Assembly: GCF_026711005.1 (NCBI RefSeq)
Contig: NZ_JAPPVJ010000011.1
Span: forward strand, 1-64,000
Direction: 5' to 3'
From: Sphingobacterium sp. UT-1RO-CII-1
GTDB lineage: Bacteria; Bacteroidota; Bacteroidia; Sphingobacteriales; Sphingobacteriaceae
Length of the DNA stretch: 64,000 nt
A program made the translations under genes and the position numbers. How positions within the stretch are numbered: position 1 is the stretch's first letter; each line of letters opens with the position of its first letter. Shown in pieces: positions 52,166 through 61,649 of the stretch. The notes under the pieces are model-generated. The model was not told the origin of the DNA, ran no database searches, and saw only the letters and a program-made list of their open reading frames with translations.

Positions 52166-54085
52166 ATGAACCTACAGATTAAAAGTTTTGAGGAGTATCA
52201 AGACGCGTATAAATATAGCGTTGAAAAACCAGAGGCGTTTTGGGGAGAAATTGCTGATAATTTCTTTTGGAAAAGAAAATGGAACAATGTATTAAATTGG
52301 AATTTCAGCGAGCCTGATATTAAGTGGTTTGAAGGAGGTAAGTTAAATATTACTGAAAACTGTTTAGATCGTCATATTTATCAATTAGGCGATAAACCAG
52401 CCATCATATGGGAGCCAAACGACCCAAACGAAGCACATCGTGTTTTGTCTTATAAGCAACTACTTGAAAAAGTTGAAAGTTTTGCCACTGTTCTTAAAAA
52501 CAACAATGTAAAAAAAGGTGATCGTGTTTGTATTTACCTCCCGATGGTTCCCGAATTAGTAATCGCGGTATTAGCCTGTGCTCGCATAGGAGCGATTCAC
52601 TCGGTTGTATTTGGTGGTTTTTCAGCACAATCTATTGCTGATCGTATTAACGACGCTAATTGTAAACTAGTTGTCACAGCAGATGGTGGATTTAGAGCGA
52701 ATAAAGTATTAGAGCTGAAATCTATTGTTGATGATGCTTTAATGCAATGCAGCTCTGTAGAGCGCGTTATCGTGCTGACACGTACACGCACACCTATTTC
52801 TATGATTAAAGGTCGTGATGTATGGTGGGAAGATGAGATTAAAAAAGTAGAAACAATGGGGAACCCTGCATGTCCAGCTGAGGAGATGGACTCAGAAGAT
52901 CCTTTATTTATACTTTACACATCAGGATCCACCGGAAAACCGAAAGGTGTGGTACATACTACAGGTGGGTATATGGTCTATACAGGCTATACCTTTTCTA
53001 ATGTTTTCCAATATCAAACAGGCGAAGTATATTTCTGTACAGCCGATATCGGCTGGATTACTGGCCATAGCTACATCGTATATGGTCCCCTTTCTCAAGG
53101 AGCAACTTCACTAATGTTTGAAGGAACACCTACCTACCCTGATGCAGGCAGACTTTGGGATATTGTAGAAAAGCATAAAGTTAATATTCTTTATACTGCG
53201 CCCACAGCAATTCGCTCTTTGATGGCCTTTGGCGATGAGTTTTTAGAAGGAAAAGATTTAAGCAGCATCAAAAAACTAGGTTCAGTGGGAGAGCCAATTA
53301 ATGAAGAAGCGTGGAATTGGTACAATGAAAAGATAGGAAAAGGAGAAGCTCCAATTGTAGATACTTGGTGGCAAACAGAAAATGGAGGAATACTAATTTC
53401 CCCATTGGCAGGTATCACGCCCACAATTCCTAGTTACGCTATGTTGCCTCTTCCAGGTGTTCAGCCTTGCCTGATGGATGAAAACGGGGTTGAGTTGCAA
53501 GGAAATGATATTTCAGGTAATCTGTGTATTAAATTCCCATGGCCAGGTATGTTGCGCACAACTTGGGGAGACCATAAACGCTGTCGGGAAACGTACTTTG
53601 CTACGTATGAAAACATGTATTTTACAGGTGATGGTTGTTACCGTAGCCCAGAAGGATATTACAGAATTACAGGACGTGTTGATGACGTATTAAACGTATC
53701 AGGGCACCGTATCGGAACAGCAGAGGTAGAAAATGCTATTAATATGCACTCTGATGTGGTAGAATCTGCAATTGTAGGATACCCACACCCTGTAAAAGGT
53801 CAAGGTATTTATGCGTACGTTATTGCCAATCATCATATTGACGAGAACGGTACACGCCAGGATATCCTACAAACTATTACGCGATTAATCGGTGCTATCG
53901 CAAAACCGGATATCATTCAATTTGTTACAGACTTACCAAAGACAAGATCAGGTAAAATAATGCGTAGGATCTTACGAAAAATAGCGGAGGGTGAAATCAA
54001 GAGCTTAGGAGATATTTCTACACTACAGGATCCAACCGTCGTTGAGTCAATTATTGAAGGTTCGAAAAAACACCTAAATAAATAG
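52166..54085 (+). CDS. acs: Acetyl-CoA synthetase (AMP-forming)
   Basis: A 639-residue acetate-CoA ligase that makes acetyl-CoA from acetate, ATP and CoA. Motifs in order: an N-terminal ACAS_N domain; the ATP loop YTSGSTGKPKGVVH near residue 252; DTWWQTENGG near 399, whose Trp defines the acetate pocket; YFTGDGCYR; and the C-terminal catalytic lysine in KTRSGKIMRR near 600, the usual acetylation site. Length matches the canonical enzyme. It is cytoplasmic and monocistronic, ending at a strong terminator. Confidence 0.96.
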   Translation: MNLQIKSFEEYQDAYKYSVEKPEAFWGEIADNFFWKRKWNNVLNWNFSEPDIKWFEGGKLNITENCLDRHIYQLGDKPAIIWEPNDPNEAHRVLSYKQLLEKVESFATVLKNNNVKKGDRVCIYLPMVPELVIAVLACARIGAIHSVVFGGFSAQSIADRINDANCKLVVTADGGFRANKVLELKSIVDDALMQCSSVERVIVLTRTRTPISMIKGRDVWWEDEIKKVETMGNPACPAEEMDSEDPLFILYTSGSTGKPKGVVHTTGGYMVYTGYTFSNVFQYQTGEVYFCTADIGWITGHSYIVYGPLSQGATSLMFEGTPTYPDAGRLWDIVEKHKVNILYTAPTAIRSLMAFGDEFLEGKDLSSIKKLGSVGEPINEEAWNWYNEKIGKGEAPIVDTWWQTENGGILISPLAGITPTIPSYAMLPLPGVQPCLMDENGVELQGNDISGNLCIKFPWPGMLRTTWGDHKRCRETYFATYENMYFTGDGCYRSPEGYYRITGRVDDVLNVSGHRIGTAEVENAINMHSDVVESAIVGYPHPVKGQGIYAYVIANHHIDENGTRQDILQTITRLIGAIAKPDIIQFVTDLPKTRSGKIMRRILRKIAEGEIKSLGDISTLQDPTVVESIIEGSKKHLNK

Positions 54086-54105
54086 AATTTTTATATTATT
54101 TGTCC

Positions 54106-54146
54106 ATAACGGGGCCTCTACATCGCAGTAGAAGCCCCGTTGTTAT
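54106..54146 (+). terminator. Rho-independent terminator after acs
   Basis: AACGGGGC-CTCTAC pairs with GTAGA-AGCCCCGTT around a 6-base loop, 20 bases after the acs stop. Confidence 0.8.
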
Positions 54147-54275
54147 AAATGTGTTTTTGTAAACTTATCATACGAAGCAACAGAGAACCTCTATAAACTA
54201 ACTCATTACACACCCTTCACTTTTTTAGCACAAATAAGCACAAGAAACAAAAGACATAATTATGTAGTTTAAATT

Positions 54276-54334
54276 TAATTTTGTAATAAAATCAAACAAA
54301 AACGTCTTATTTTTTTCTTATTTTTATGACGTTT
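54276..54334 (+). promoter_or_regulatory. Promoter and inverted repeat upstream of the mrp operon
   Basis: TAATTTTG (54276-54283) fits the -7 consensus TAnnTTTG. Downstream, AAACGTC (54300-54306) and GACGTTT (54328-54334) form a 7-base inverted repeat with a T-rich 21-base spacer, 23 bases before the first ATG. An operator or mRNA hairpin is possible. Confidence 0.4.
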
Positions 54335-54357
54335 ACAAAAAATATATTTAAGACTGC

Positions 54358-56667
54358 ATGCTATTTACTGTTTTAACAGGATTAATAACATCGAGCCTTT
54401 TAGTTCCTTTCGGCAAGTTTATTAGAACGAAGGGTAGTATTATACTCCCTTTTATACCTGTACTTCTTTTCCTTTTTTATGTTCTTCACATACCTTCGGT
54501 AGCTGTAGGCACAAACTTTACGCAAAATATCCCTTGGGTTCCAAGTTTAGGCGCTAATCTTGATTTTCGTTTAGATGGTTTATCCTTACTGTTTGCCTTA
54601 TTGATAACAGGAATAGGTAGTGCAATTTTTATTTATGCGCGTTCCTACTTAAAAGGCCATCCTTATTTTGATCGTTTTTTCGCCTACTTATTGCTCTTTA
54701 TGAGTGCAATGTTAGGATTAGTACTTTCCAACAACATTCTGATACTATTTGTATTTTGGGAACTAACAAGTATCAGTTCATTCTTTCTAATCGGCTTTAA
54801 TAACGATAATAGTGATTCACGAAAAAGTGCATTAACGGCTTTAAGTATAACAGGGTTAGGTGGTTTCTTTCTACTCGCTGGTCTCATTATATTAGGGAAT
54901 ATCAGTGGAACTTTTATAATAAGTGAACTATTTTCTAAACGAGAACTTATTCTGGCTCATCCCCTAGCACCGCTCGCCACTATATTATTATTTGTAGGCG
55001 CTTTTACAAAATCGGCTCAATTTCCTTTTCATTTCTGGTTGCCCGGAGCTATGAAAGCCCCAACGCCTGTGTCTGCTTATTTACACTCGGCTACCATGGT
55101 AAAAGCAGGCATTTACCTTCTTGCACGTTTTACTCCTATCCTTGGAGGTACAGACCTTTGGTCTTATACGTTAATCATAGTTGGTGGTTTTACAATGCTT
55201 TATGCAGCCATACATTCTTTGTTCCGAACAGATCTTAAAGCAATTCTAGCTTACTCTACGATCTCAGCTTTAGGTATACTGACTTTCTTACTAGGTTTAG
55301 GTAGTACAGAAGCTATTATAGCCGCTAGTGTCTTTATCGTCGTTCATGCTTTATATAAAGCAACTCTTTTTATGACTACAGGTATAATCGATCATGAAGC
55401 GCATACCCGAGATATAAGTGTTTTAGCAGGCTTACGCCAGGTTATGCTACCTGTCTTTATTGCGGGACTATTAGCTGCTTTATCCAGCGCAGGCTTGCCG
55501 CTTACTTTTGGCTTTATCGGAAAAGATTTAATTTATGACGCAGGATTAAACCAAAAAGATAACTTGACAACATTATGGACATCCCTAGCCGTATTGACCA
55601 ATGTTTGCCTTGTTGCTGCAGGTTTTATGGCAGGCATCAAGCCTTTCGTGGGACAACTCCCTGATACTTTTTCTAAAATAAAATTACCTTCTTTAGCACT
55701 ATGGCTTCCCCCTTTAACACTAGCTATACTAGGTATTTTCTTTGGTCTTTTTCCACATATTGCTGGAGAATATTTAAGCCAGCAGACAACAAACAGTATA
55801 TTAGGTTATAATACAACAGTAAATTTAAAAATATGGCACGGGTTTAACACCGTGTTACTACTCAGTGTTCTAACACTTGTATTAGGTTCTATTATATATA
55901 TATTCAACAAACCTAGCGCCTTAAAATTAGCGCGAATAGAAAGATTTAACTATTTATCGCCAGAATTTCTGACAAAAAAAATAGGCTCGGCAATAACACA
56001 ATTCTCTTGCTGGTATACCGCTTTGATTCATGATGGTTATTTACGATCATATCACTTTAAAATTATAATCTTCGCCGAACTTTTACTAGGTTATAAACTA
56101 TGGATAAGCGGTCCTATCAACTTAGATTTTAACGCATTAACTCCCCTTTCCTGGTATGAGGTCGGGATTATCATTATGCTAATTGGCGCTTTGTATATTA
56201 TAGTAAGCACTAAATCTCGGTTAACCTCGGTAGTTGCGTCCAGTGTTATCGGATATTGTATTTCTCTTCTTTTCGTTGTTTATAGTGCACCAGACCTAGC
56301 TTTGACACAATTTACGATAGACACCTTAACAACTGTTTTATTTGTTTTAGTGCTCTATAAGCTACCTGCCTTTCTTAAGCTCGCTAGTAATCGCATATTA
56401 ATTAGGGACGCCATTGTAGCATTAGGTTTTGGCACCATTTTATCCTTAATTACGCTTAAAATTTTATACGAACCTAATACGATTGAAACCAGTAATTTTT
56501 ATGGAAATAACGCTTACCTACTTGCTAAAGGAAAAAACGTTGTAAATATTATTCTAGTTGACTTTAGAGGTATAGATACATTATTTGAAACCGTAGTTCT
56601 AGCTGTAGCTGCTTTAGGTGTTTATAGTTTAATCAGGCTTCGTATGAAAGCATCAGAAAAAGAATAG
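54358..56667 (+). CDS. mrpA: Mrp Na+/H+ antiporter subunit A (MrpA/MnhA)
   Basis: A 769-residue inner-membrane protein with about 20 helices, homologous to NuoL. FDRFFAYLLLFMSAMLGLVLS, VFWELTSISSFFLIGF and SAQFPFHFWLPGAMKAPTPVSA (in two halves) are the core proton-channel motifs, with the essential Glu in the WELTS helix and Lys in the TKSAQ helix. The C-terminal ~170 residues match the MrpB-like/DUF4040 domain (DLALTQFTIDTLTTVLFVLVL). The complex exchanges cytoplasmic Na+ for H+ and supports alkaline and salt tolerance. It is first of a seven-gene operon. Confidence 0.93.
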   Translation: MLFTVLTGLITSSLLVPFGKFIRTKGSIILPFIPVLLFLFYVLHIPSVAVGTNFTQNIPWVPSLGANLDFRLDGLSLLFALLITGIGSAIFIYARSYLKGHPYFDRFFAYLLLFMSAMLGLVLSNNILILFVFWELTSISSFFLIGFNNDNSDSRKSALTALSITGLGGFFLLAGLIILGNISGTFIISELFSKRELILAHPLAPLATILLFVGAFTKSAQFPFHFWLPGAMKAPTPVSAYLHSATMVKAGIYLLARFTPILGGTDLWSYTLIIVGGFTMLYAAIHSLFRTDLKAILAYSTISALGILTFLLGLGSTEAIIAASVFIVVHALYKATLFMTTGIIDHEAHTRDISVLAGLRQVMLPVFIAGLLAALSSAGLPLTFGFIGKDLIYDAGLNQKDNLTTLWTSLAVLTNVCLVAAGFMAGIKPFVGQLPDTFSKIKLPSLALWLPPLTLAILGIFFGLFPHIAGEYLSQQTTNSILGYNTTVNLKIWHGFNTVLLLSVLTLVLGSIIYIFNKPSALKLARIERFNYLSPEFLTKKIGSAITQFSCWYTALIHDGYLRSYHFKIIIFAELLLGYKLWISGPINLDFNALTPLSWYEVGIIIMLIGALYIIVSTKSRLTSVVASSVIGYCISLLFVVYSAPDLALTQFTIDTLTTVLFVLVLYKLPAFLKLASNRILIRDAIVALGFGTILSLITLKILYEPNTIETSNFYGNNAYLLAKGKNVVNIILVDFRGIDTLFETVVLAVAALGVYSLIRLRMKASEKE

Positions 56668-56670
56668 TTT

Positions 56671-57078
56671 ATGAAGAGTCCTATTTTACAAACAGCAACA
56701 AGATATTTATTACCGATTTTATTACTATTCTCCGTCTTTTTGCTTCTACGTGGGCATTATTACCCAGGAGGTGGCTTTGTCGGTGGATTAGTGGCATCCA
56801 TAGCTTTTGTTCTCCATAGCTTTGCAAATGGCACAGCTGATACCCTTAAGATATTACGCTACCAACCCATTTCTTTCATTCCCATCGGTCTTTCATTACT
56901 CGTCTTAAGCACAGTGGCTCCCTTGTTGGGTGGACTACCTCCAATGACAGCTTTATGGTTTGAACAGCCTGTTCCGGTTATTGGGATGATTGGATCGGCA
57001 CTTTTCTTTGACATAGGAGTATACCTAGTCGTAATAGGTGTCATTTTAACTATATTATTTACAATTGCATTAGACTAG
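56671..57078 (+). CDS. mrpB: Mrp antiporter subunit B (MrpB/MnhB)
   Basis: A 135-residue protein with four membrane helices. The N-terminal ATRYLLPILLLFSVFLLLRGH and YYPGGGFVGGLVASIAFVL match MnhB, including the family's PGGGFxGG motif. It is required for function of the hetero-oligomeric Mrp complex. It starts 3 bases after mrpA. Confidence 0.93.
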   Translation: MKSPILQTATRYLLPILLLFSVFLLLRGHYYPGGGFVGGLVASIAFVLHSFANGTADTLKILRYQPISFIPIGLSLLVLSTVAPLLGGLPPMTALWFEQPVPVIGMIGSALFFDIGVYLVVIGVILTILFTIALD

Positions 57079-57081
57079 TTC

Positions 57082-57444
57082 ATGGAATTATTATTGACTT
57101 TAGTCTTAGGTCTTCTTTACGCAGCAGGTGTTTATCTCATACTCCGACGAAGTATGGTTAAACTTTTATTAGGCATTATGCTATTGGGCAATGGGACAAA
57201 TTTATTGATCTTTTTATTGGGGAAACTCGTTAAAGGTCAACCACCTGTTATGGACGAATCAGTCAGTGTATTTAAAGATATATATGCTGATCCTATACCG
57301 CAGGCACTCATTCTAACCGCCATTGTAATTAGCTTTGGTATAACTTCCTTTGCTATTGTATTATTAAAGAGAGTTTACGCATTGGTAGACTCAGATGATT
57401 TGGATGATTTAAACACACCTGAAGAAGAGGAAGAAGATTTATGA
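57082..57444 (+). CDS. mrpC: Mrp antiporter subunit C (MrpC/MnhC)
   Basis: A 120-residue NuoK-like membrane protein with three helices: LLTLVLGLLYAAGVYLILR, LLLGIMLLGNGTNLLIFLLG and PQALILTAIVISFGITSFAIVLL (in halves). GNGTNLLI and PQALILTAIVI are diagnostic. It ends in an acidic tail (DDLDDLNTPEEEEEDL), and its stop overlaps the mrpD ATG by 4 bases. Confidence 0.93.
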   Translation: MELLLTLVLGLLYAAGVYLILRRSMVKLLLGIMLLGNGTNLLIFLLGKLVKGQPPVMDESVSVFKDIYADPIPQALILTAIVISFGITSFAIVLLKRVYALVDSDDLDDLNTPEEEEEDL

Positions 57445-58946
57445 TAGACAACAATATTTTAGCACCCGTATTTATTCACCTTTTCACAGCAATCATTCAA
57501 TTAATATGCTGGAGAAAAACCGTTACACAACGTGTGCTAAGCATCGGAGGAAGTGTTCTCGGACTTCTAGTCGCTATACGTCTATTCAACAGAGTAGACC
57601 AATCGGGAATTCTTACAATGAACGCAGCCAATTGGGATGCTCCCTTTGGTATTGTGTTTGTAGCAGACACATTAAGCACTACACTCGTGCTTTTAACATC
57701 GATTGTAGCCGTTGCAGTGTCTATGTTTTCAACCGTCGGCATCAGTAAAAAAAGGATGTTATACGGCTACTTCCCTATTTTTCATTTTTTAATACTTGGT
57801 TTAATCGGCGCCTTCTTAACAGGCGATATCTTTAACCTTTATGTGTTTTTTGAGGTCATTATCATTTCCTCATTTGTACTCATGACACTTGGTGGGCGAA
57901 AAGCACAACTCGAAGGTGGTGTTAAATACATGGCCATGAATATTTTGGCCTCCACATTTTTTCTAACAGGTATCGGTATAGTATATGGTTTAACAGGAAC
58001 TTTAAACATGGCTGATCTTGCTATTAAGATTCAAGCTGTTGATAACCAAACGTTGGTTGGTCTGACGTCCTGTTTTTTCATCATTGGCTTTGGCATTAAA
58101 TCAGCCGTCTTTCCCCTTTATTACTGGCTTCCCTCTTCCTACCACACTCCTCCTTCAGCAGTTGCTGCAACATTTGGAGGGCTGTTAACAAAAGTGGGCA
58201 TTTACGCCATGTTAAGAATCTTTAGCCTCATTTTTATACCAGATGATTTTATGCAGAGCCTCCTCATGGTAATGGCTGTTTTCACAATTATAACCGGTAG
58301 TCTAGGAGCTCTTATAAAAAATAATATAAGGCGTCTCTTTTCTTATCTTATCGTCTGTCACATAGGCTTTCTAGTAGGAGGTATAGCTATGTTCAGCACA
58401 GTGGCTCTTACAGGAGTAATCTTTTATTTAATCCATGACATTATGGTTAAAACAAACATGTTCCTCATTGCTGGGTTAATTAGGCAGCTTAAAGGAACAC
58501 TAGAAATGAACAGATTAGGAGGGCTTTATAAAGAATATCCAAAAATATCACTCCTGATTGCTGTTGTGTTATTTTCGCTTGTAGGCATACCTCCTCTTTC
58601 AGGTTTTTGGCCTAAAATATTCTTATTTCAAGAAGCATTTTCGCAAGAGCAATATATTTTTGCGTTGACCTTAATTATTGGCAGCTTTGTAACCTTATAT
58701 GTTATAGCCAAAATGTGGGCACGGGTCTTTTGGAGAGATCAAGAAGAAGAGCGTACAGTCAATAGCAGTTTTGACTCTTTACAACCCTACCGAAAAGTAC
58801 TGTTAGTTTTGCCTATTCTGATGTTAGCTACAGTAACCCTATTTATTGGGTTAAATGCCGAATATGTACTCAAAATAGCAAGCAAAATAGCAGCACAACT
58901 TATAGACACGGAGCCTTATATAAAAGCAGTGCTAGGAAACAGATAG
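57441..58946 (+). CDS. mrpD: Mrp antiporter subunit D (MrpD/MnhD)
   Basis: A 501-residue NuoM/N-like membrane protein with 14 helices. LTGDIFNLYVFFEVIIISSFVLM carries the conserved Glu, and GIKSAVFPLYYWLPSSYHTPPS the conserved Lys (both given here in part). It forms the second proton-translocating channel of the complex alongside MrpA. ATGA overlap with mrpC shows translational coupling; mrpE begins 31 bases later. Confidence 0.93.
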   Translation: MIDNNILAPVFIHLFTAIIQLICWRKTVTQRVLSIGGSVLGLLVAIRLFNRVDQSGILTMNAANWDAPFGIVFVADTLSTTLVLLTSIVAVAVSMFSTVGISKKRMLYGYFPIFHFLILGLIGAFLTGDIFNLYVFFEVIIISSFVLMTLGGRKAQLEGGVKYMAMNILASTFFLTGIGIVYGLTGTLNMADLAIKIQAVDNQTLVGLTSCFFIIGFGIKSAVFPLYYWLPSSYHTPPSAVAATFGGLLTKVGIYAMLRIFSLIFIPDDFMQSLLMVMAVFTIITGSLGALIKNNIRRLFSYLIVCHIGFLVGGIAMFSTVALTGVIFYLIHDIMVKTNMFLIAGLIRQLKGTLEMNRLGGLYKEYPKISLLIAVVLFSLVGIPPLSGFWPKIFLFQEAFSQEQYIFALTLIIGSFVTLYVIAKMWARVFWRDQEEERTVNSSFDSLQPYRKVLLVLPILMLATVTLFIGLNAEYVLKIASKIAAQLIDTEPYIKAVLGNR

Positions 58947-58977
58947 ATAAAATTTAATGAAAGTTAATTAAAATATA

Positions 58978-59454
58978 ATGGTTAAAAATTTTCTAATGAA
59001 CCTGCTGCTCTCCGGTATTTGGGTAGCTTTAACAGGTTCGCTCTATTATACAAACTTTTTATTCGGCTTTTTCTTAGGTTTCTTTATCCTATGGATTATG
59101 AACCGTGAGGAAGCGGATAAGCGTTATTTTACCCGCGTTCCAAAAATAATAATGTTTGCTTTTTATTTTTTATATCAATTACTAAAAGCGAACATGCAGG
59201 TAGCTTTTGATGTAATTACTCCACGCTACTTCTTTAAGCCAGGTATAGTAAGGTATCCCATGACTGCGGAGACTGATTTCGAAATTAACTTATTATCTAT
59301 GATGATTTCGCTAACTCCTGGAACACTTATTATTGACGTCAGTGATGATAAAAAAGCAATTTACATACATGTCATGTACTTAACAGATCCTGAATCTTTT
59401 GTGAAGGAAACAAAAACAGGTTTAGAAAGAAGATTATTAGAGATATTGCGATGA
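58978..59454 (+). CDS. mrpE: Mrp antiporter subunit E (MrpE/MnhE)
   Basis: A 158-residue protein with an N-terminal hydrophobic half (NLLLSGIWVALTGSLYYTNF, FLFGFFLGFFILW) and a soluble C-terminal half. NLLSMMISLTPGTLIIDVSDD and IYIHVMYL are the MnhE signature, with the TPGT motif. It is thought to help assembly of the complex. Its last four bases overlap the mrpF start. Confidence 0.92.
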   Translation: MVKNFLMNLLLSGIWVALTGSLYYTNFLFGFFLGFFILWIMNREEADKRYFTRVPKIIMFAFYFLYQLLKANMQVAFDVITPRYFFKPGIVRYPMTAETDFEINLLSMMISLTPGTLIIDVSDDKKAIYIHVMYLTDPESFVKETKTGLERRLLEILR

Positions 59455-59726
59455 TTACTTTAGACACTTATTTTGATTACGTTATTCTGCCTATCTTATC
59501 CATATCGGCTCTCCTTGTGTTTATCAGATTACTTAAAGGCCCCGCTGTTGTCGACCGGGTAATTGCTTTAGACCTGATTATCACGATTGGGATTGGCATA
59601 ATAACTGTTTATAGCATACGTATGGACCAAAAAGTACTCTTAGACGTAGCTATTATTCTCGCCCTTATAGCCTTTTTAGGCACAGTGGCTTTTTCATATT
59701 ACATAGAAAAACAAAAAGATGATTGA
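59451..59726 (+). CDS. mrpF: Mrp antiporter subunit F (MrpF/MnhF)
   Basis: A 91-residue protein with three helices and the family motif RLLKGPAVVDRVIALDLI, followed by LLDVAIILALIAFLGTVAFS. In homologues this small subunit is essential for Na+ exchange. It overlaps both neighbours, by 4 bases with mrpE and by 8 with mrpG. Confidence 0.92.
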   Translation: MITLDTYFDYVILPILSISALLVFIRLLKGPAVVDRVIALDLIITIGIGIITVYSIRMDQKVLLDVAIILALIAFLGTVAFSYYIEKQKDD

Positions 59727-60138
59727 AATAATAATAGGTTTAATAAGCACGATAGGTGCATTATCCATACTGTTTGCTTCTATAGGCATTTTACGTATGC
59801 CTGATTTTTACCTACGTTTGTCTGTTACTGTCAAAGCGTCTACATTAGGTGTAGGTCTTTTATTGGTGTGTGCGGCCATCGTATTTCCCGACGTATCAGT
59901 CACAACTAAAGCTATAGCTATTTTCTTCTTTTTACTGATTACAGCCCCGATTGCCGGACATATGATAGCCCGTTCCGCTTATTTTATAGGAACTCCTTTA
60001 TGGAAAGGTACCATTGTTGATGAACTGGCAGGTATGTACAATAAGGAAACGCACGAATTGGAAAGTGACCCTGATCGTATAGACCCAAAAGAGGCTATAC
60101 CTAATATAGCCTCCGATGATGAGAAACAGGAAGATTAA
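59719..60138 (+). CDS. mrpG: Mrp antiporter subunit G (MrpG/MnhG)
   Basis: A 139-residue protein with three helices. GALSILFASIGILRMPDFY and LRLSVTVKASTLGVG match MnhG, followed by LLITAPIAGHMIARSAY. The C-terminus is a soluble acidic tail (SDPDRIDPKEAIP). It ends the operon, so all seven subunits A-G are present in the usual order. The opposite-strand lactonase-family gene ends 6 bases later. Confidence 0.92.
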   Translation: MIEIIIGLISTIGALSILFASIGILRMPDFYLRLSVTVKASTLGVGLLLVCAAIVFPDVSVTTKAIAIFFFLLITAPIAGHMIARSAYFIGTPLWKGTIVDELAGMYNKETHELESDPDRIDPKEAIPNIASDDEKQED

Positions 60139-60144
60139 TTCCTG

Positions 60145-61239
60145 TTAAAATAATATGCAGACTGGAGTCGGGACCTGGATTTCTTTATCTACGTCAGTCA
60201 GTTCACCTGTCAGTGAATCTCTTTCAAAAACAATGATATTATCACTTTCTTGGTTTGCTACCAACAAGTATTTACCATCAGGAGAAATATTAAAGTTTCT
60301 TGGCGTTTTACCTTTGGTTGGGTAAACTTTCTTTTTTTGAATCGCCCCTTCTTTATCTATTGCAAATAATGTGATTATATTGGCATCCCCCCTATTTGTA
60401 GCATAAATAAAATGACCGTCACTAGTCATCTTAATTTCGGCAGCCCCATTTGCTCCTACGAAATCATCGTTATTAATGGAAACACTTTGTACAAGCTCCC
60501 ACTTATTAGCAATGCGTCGAAAATGAGCTATTTCCGCACTCATCTCTAATAACACATATAAGTTTTCTTCAGCTTTATCAAAAACCAGATGCCTCGGTCC
60601 GCCTCCCCCTGGTGTAGCTATCACTTCTTTCTCTTTCAAAACAAAATTATCCGCAATTTTCTCCACAGTGTATATGGTGACCACATCTCCACCTAAGTCC
60701 TGAACATAAACGCGTGTACCATCCTCACTAAAAAATGCAGAATGTATATGAGAAGCGTTCTGCCTATCTTTATCAGGTCCTGTTCTTTGCGATTGGATTT
60801 TTTGAATAACTTCGTCTAAGGCACCATTTTCCTGCAAAGAAAAAACTGTTAGAGACCCACTGCTATAGTTAGACACTGCAGCTATTGGGTATTTATTATT
60901 AATAGCCACATGGCATGATGAACTCCCTTCAGTAGGTATTGTATTAATATGAGAAAGTACACCGTCATCCACTTGAAATGCCAGTAAAGCAGCTGTATTA
61001 ACATCACTTTCATCCACAGCATATAGCACCTTACCATTTTCAGAGCGTGCTAAGAAAGAAGGATTATTTGCTGTTGTAGTGGACTGCAATACACTTTCTC
61101 CTGTCTTTGGATTGAAGTTGTATAAATAAATCCCTTGACTACCCTTGTTCGTGTAGGTTCCCACAAACATAGGAATCTCCTGGGCATTAAGATGAAAGGC
61201 TGAAAAACAAAGTAACAAAGCCATAGATGTTATTTTCAT
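60145..61239 (-). CDS. Secreted lactonase family (PF10282) seven-bladed beta-propeller protein
   Basis: A 364-residue protein with a signal peptide ending FHLNAQ (about residue 19). It opens with MFVGTYTNKGSQGIYLY, the first blade of the YbhE/Pgl-type 6-phosphogluconolactonase family. Repeated blade motifs include NPSFLARSENGKVLYAV, GPRHLVFDKAEENLYVLLE and TPRNFNISPDGKYLLVAN. Cytoplasmic Pgl opens 6-phosphogluconolactone, but a secreted version probably acts on another lactone or is not enzymatic. It could in principle serve sugar-lactone hydrolysis, though nothing ties it to the fucose locus. It is monocistronic and convergent with mrpG. Confidence 0.87.
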   Translation of the reverse strand: MKITSMALLLCFSAFHLNAQEIPMFVGTYTNKGSQGIYLYNFNPKTGESVLQSTTTANNPSFLARSENGKVLYAVDESDVNTAALLAFQVDDGVLSHINTIPTEGSSSCHVAINNKYPIAAVSNYSSGSLTVFSLQENGALDEVIQKIQSQRTGPDKDRQNASHIHSAFFSEDGTRVYVQDLGGDVVTIYTVEKIADNFVLKEKEVIATPGGGGPRHLVFDKAEENLYVLLEMSAEIAHFRRIANKWELVQSVSINNDDFVGANGAAEIKMTSDGHFIYATNRGDANIITLFAIDKEGAIQKKKVYPTKGKTPRNFNISPDGKYLLVANQESDNIIVFERDSLTGELTDVDKEIQVPTPVCILF

Positions 61240-61649
61240 GTATATATATTTATTTCGTATATTTTTTAAAAATAGCCCCCATAAAACATCCGCATTATAT
61301 CAGCCTGCTGTATATATGACAATTTATATACAGCATTGTTTTTTGAAAACATAGATAAGACCTATATAAGGTAGGAATATTCAATATCGTACCTAATTTA
61401 ATAAAAAAATAATAAATTAGTCTGCTTAGGCAGCTGTTAAATATGGTTAAAGCAAAGATAATTTTAACTTTTTTAATTATTTAGCCTATAAAGTTTTAGT
61501 AACTTTGGGACAGAAATATATTGTTTTTACAGTTTTAAAATATCAGGTGTCATTCACCAAGGTTTTTGAAATTAATTGCCCCTAGTGGAGCAGGTTGATT
61601 CGCACTGATGAAAACGGGTTTCATCTATAAAAAAGACATTTACAAAAAA
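61240..61649. other. 410-base divergent intergenic region
   Basis: This lies between the lactonase-family gene and the surA-like gene. It has a -7-like element at 61500 and a small hairpin (GGTG-TCATT-CACC near 61545). No gene or recognised riboswitch is seen. Confidence 0.4.
61500..61507 (+). promoter_or_regulatory. Bacteroidota -7 promoter element upstream of surA-like gene
   Basis: TAACTTTG fits TAnnTTTG. TTTAG about 20 bases upstream is a weak -33 candidate. It lies 143 bases before the start, giving a long leader. Confidence 0.4.

Noticed and set aside
60145..61239. Secreted lactonase-family protein as the missing L-fucono-lactonase
   Set aside because: It is exported while fucose oxidation should be cytoplasmic, it is 43 kb away, and known fucono-lactonases belong to another family.
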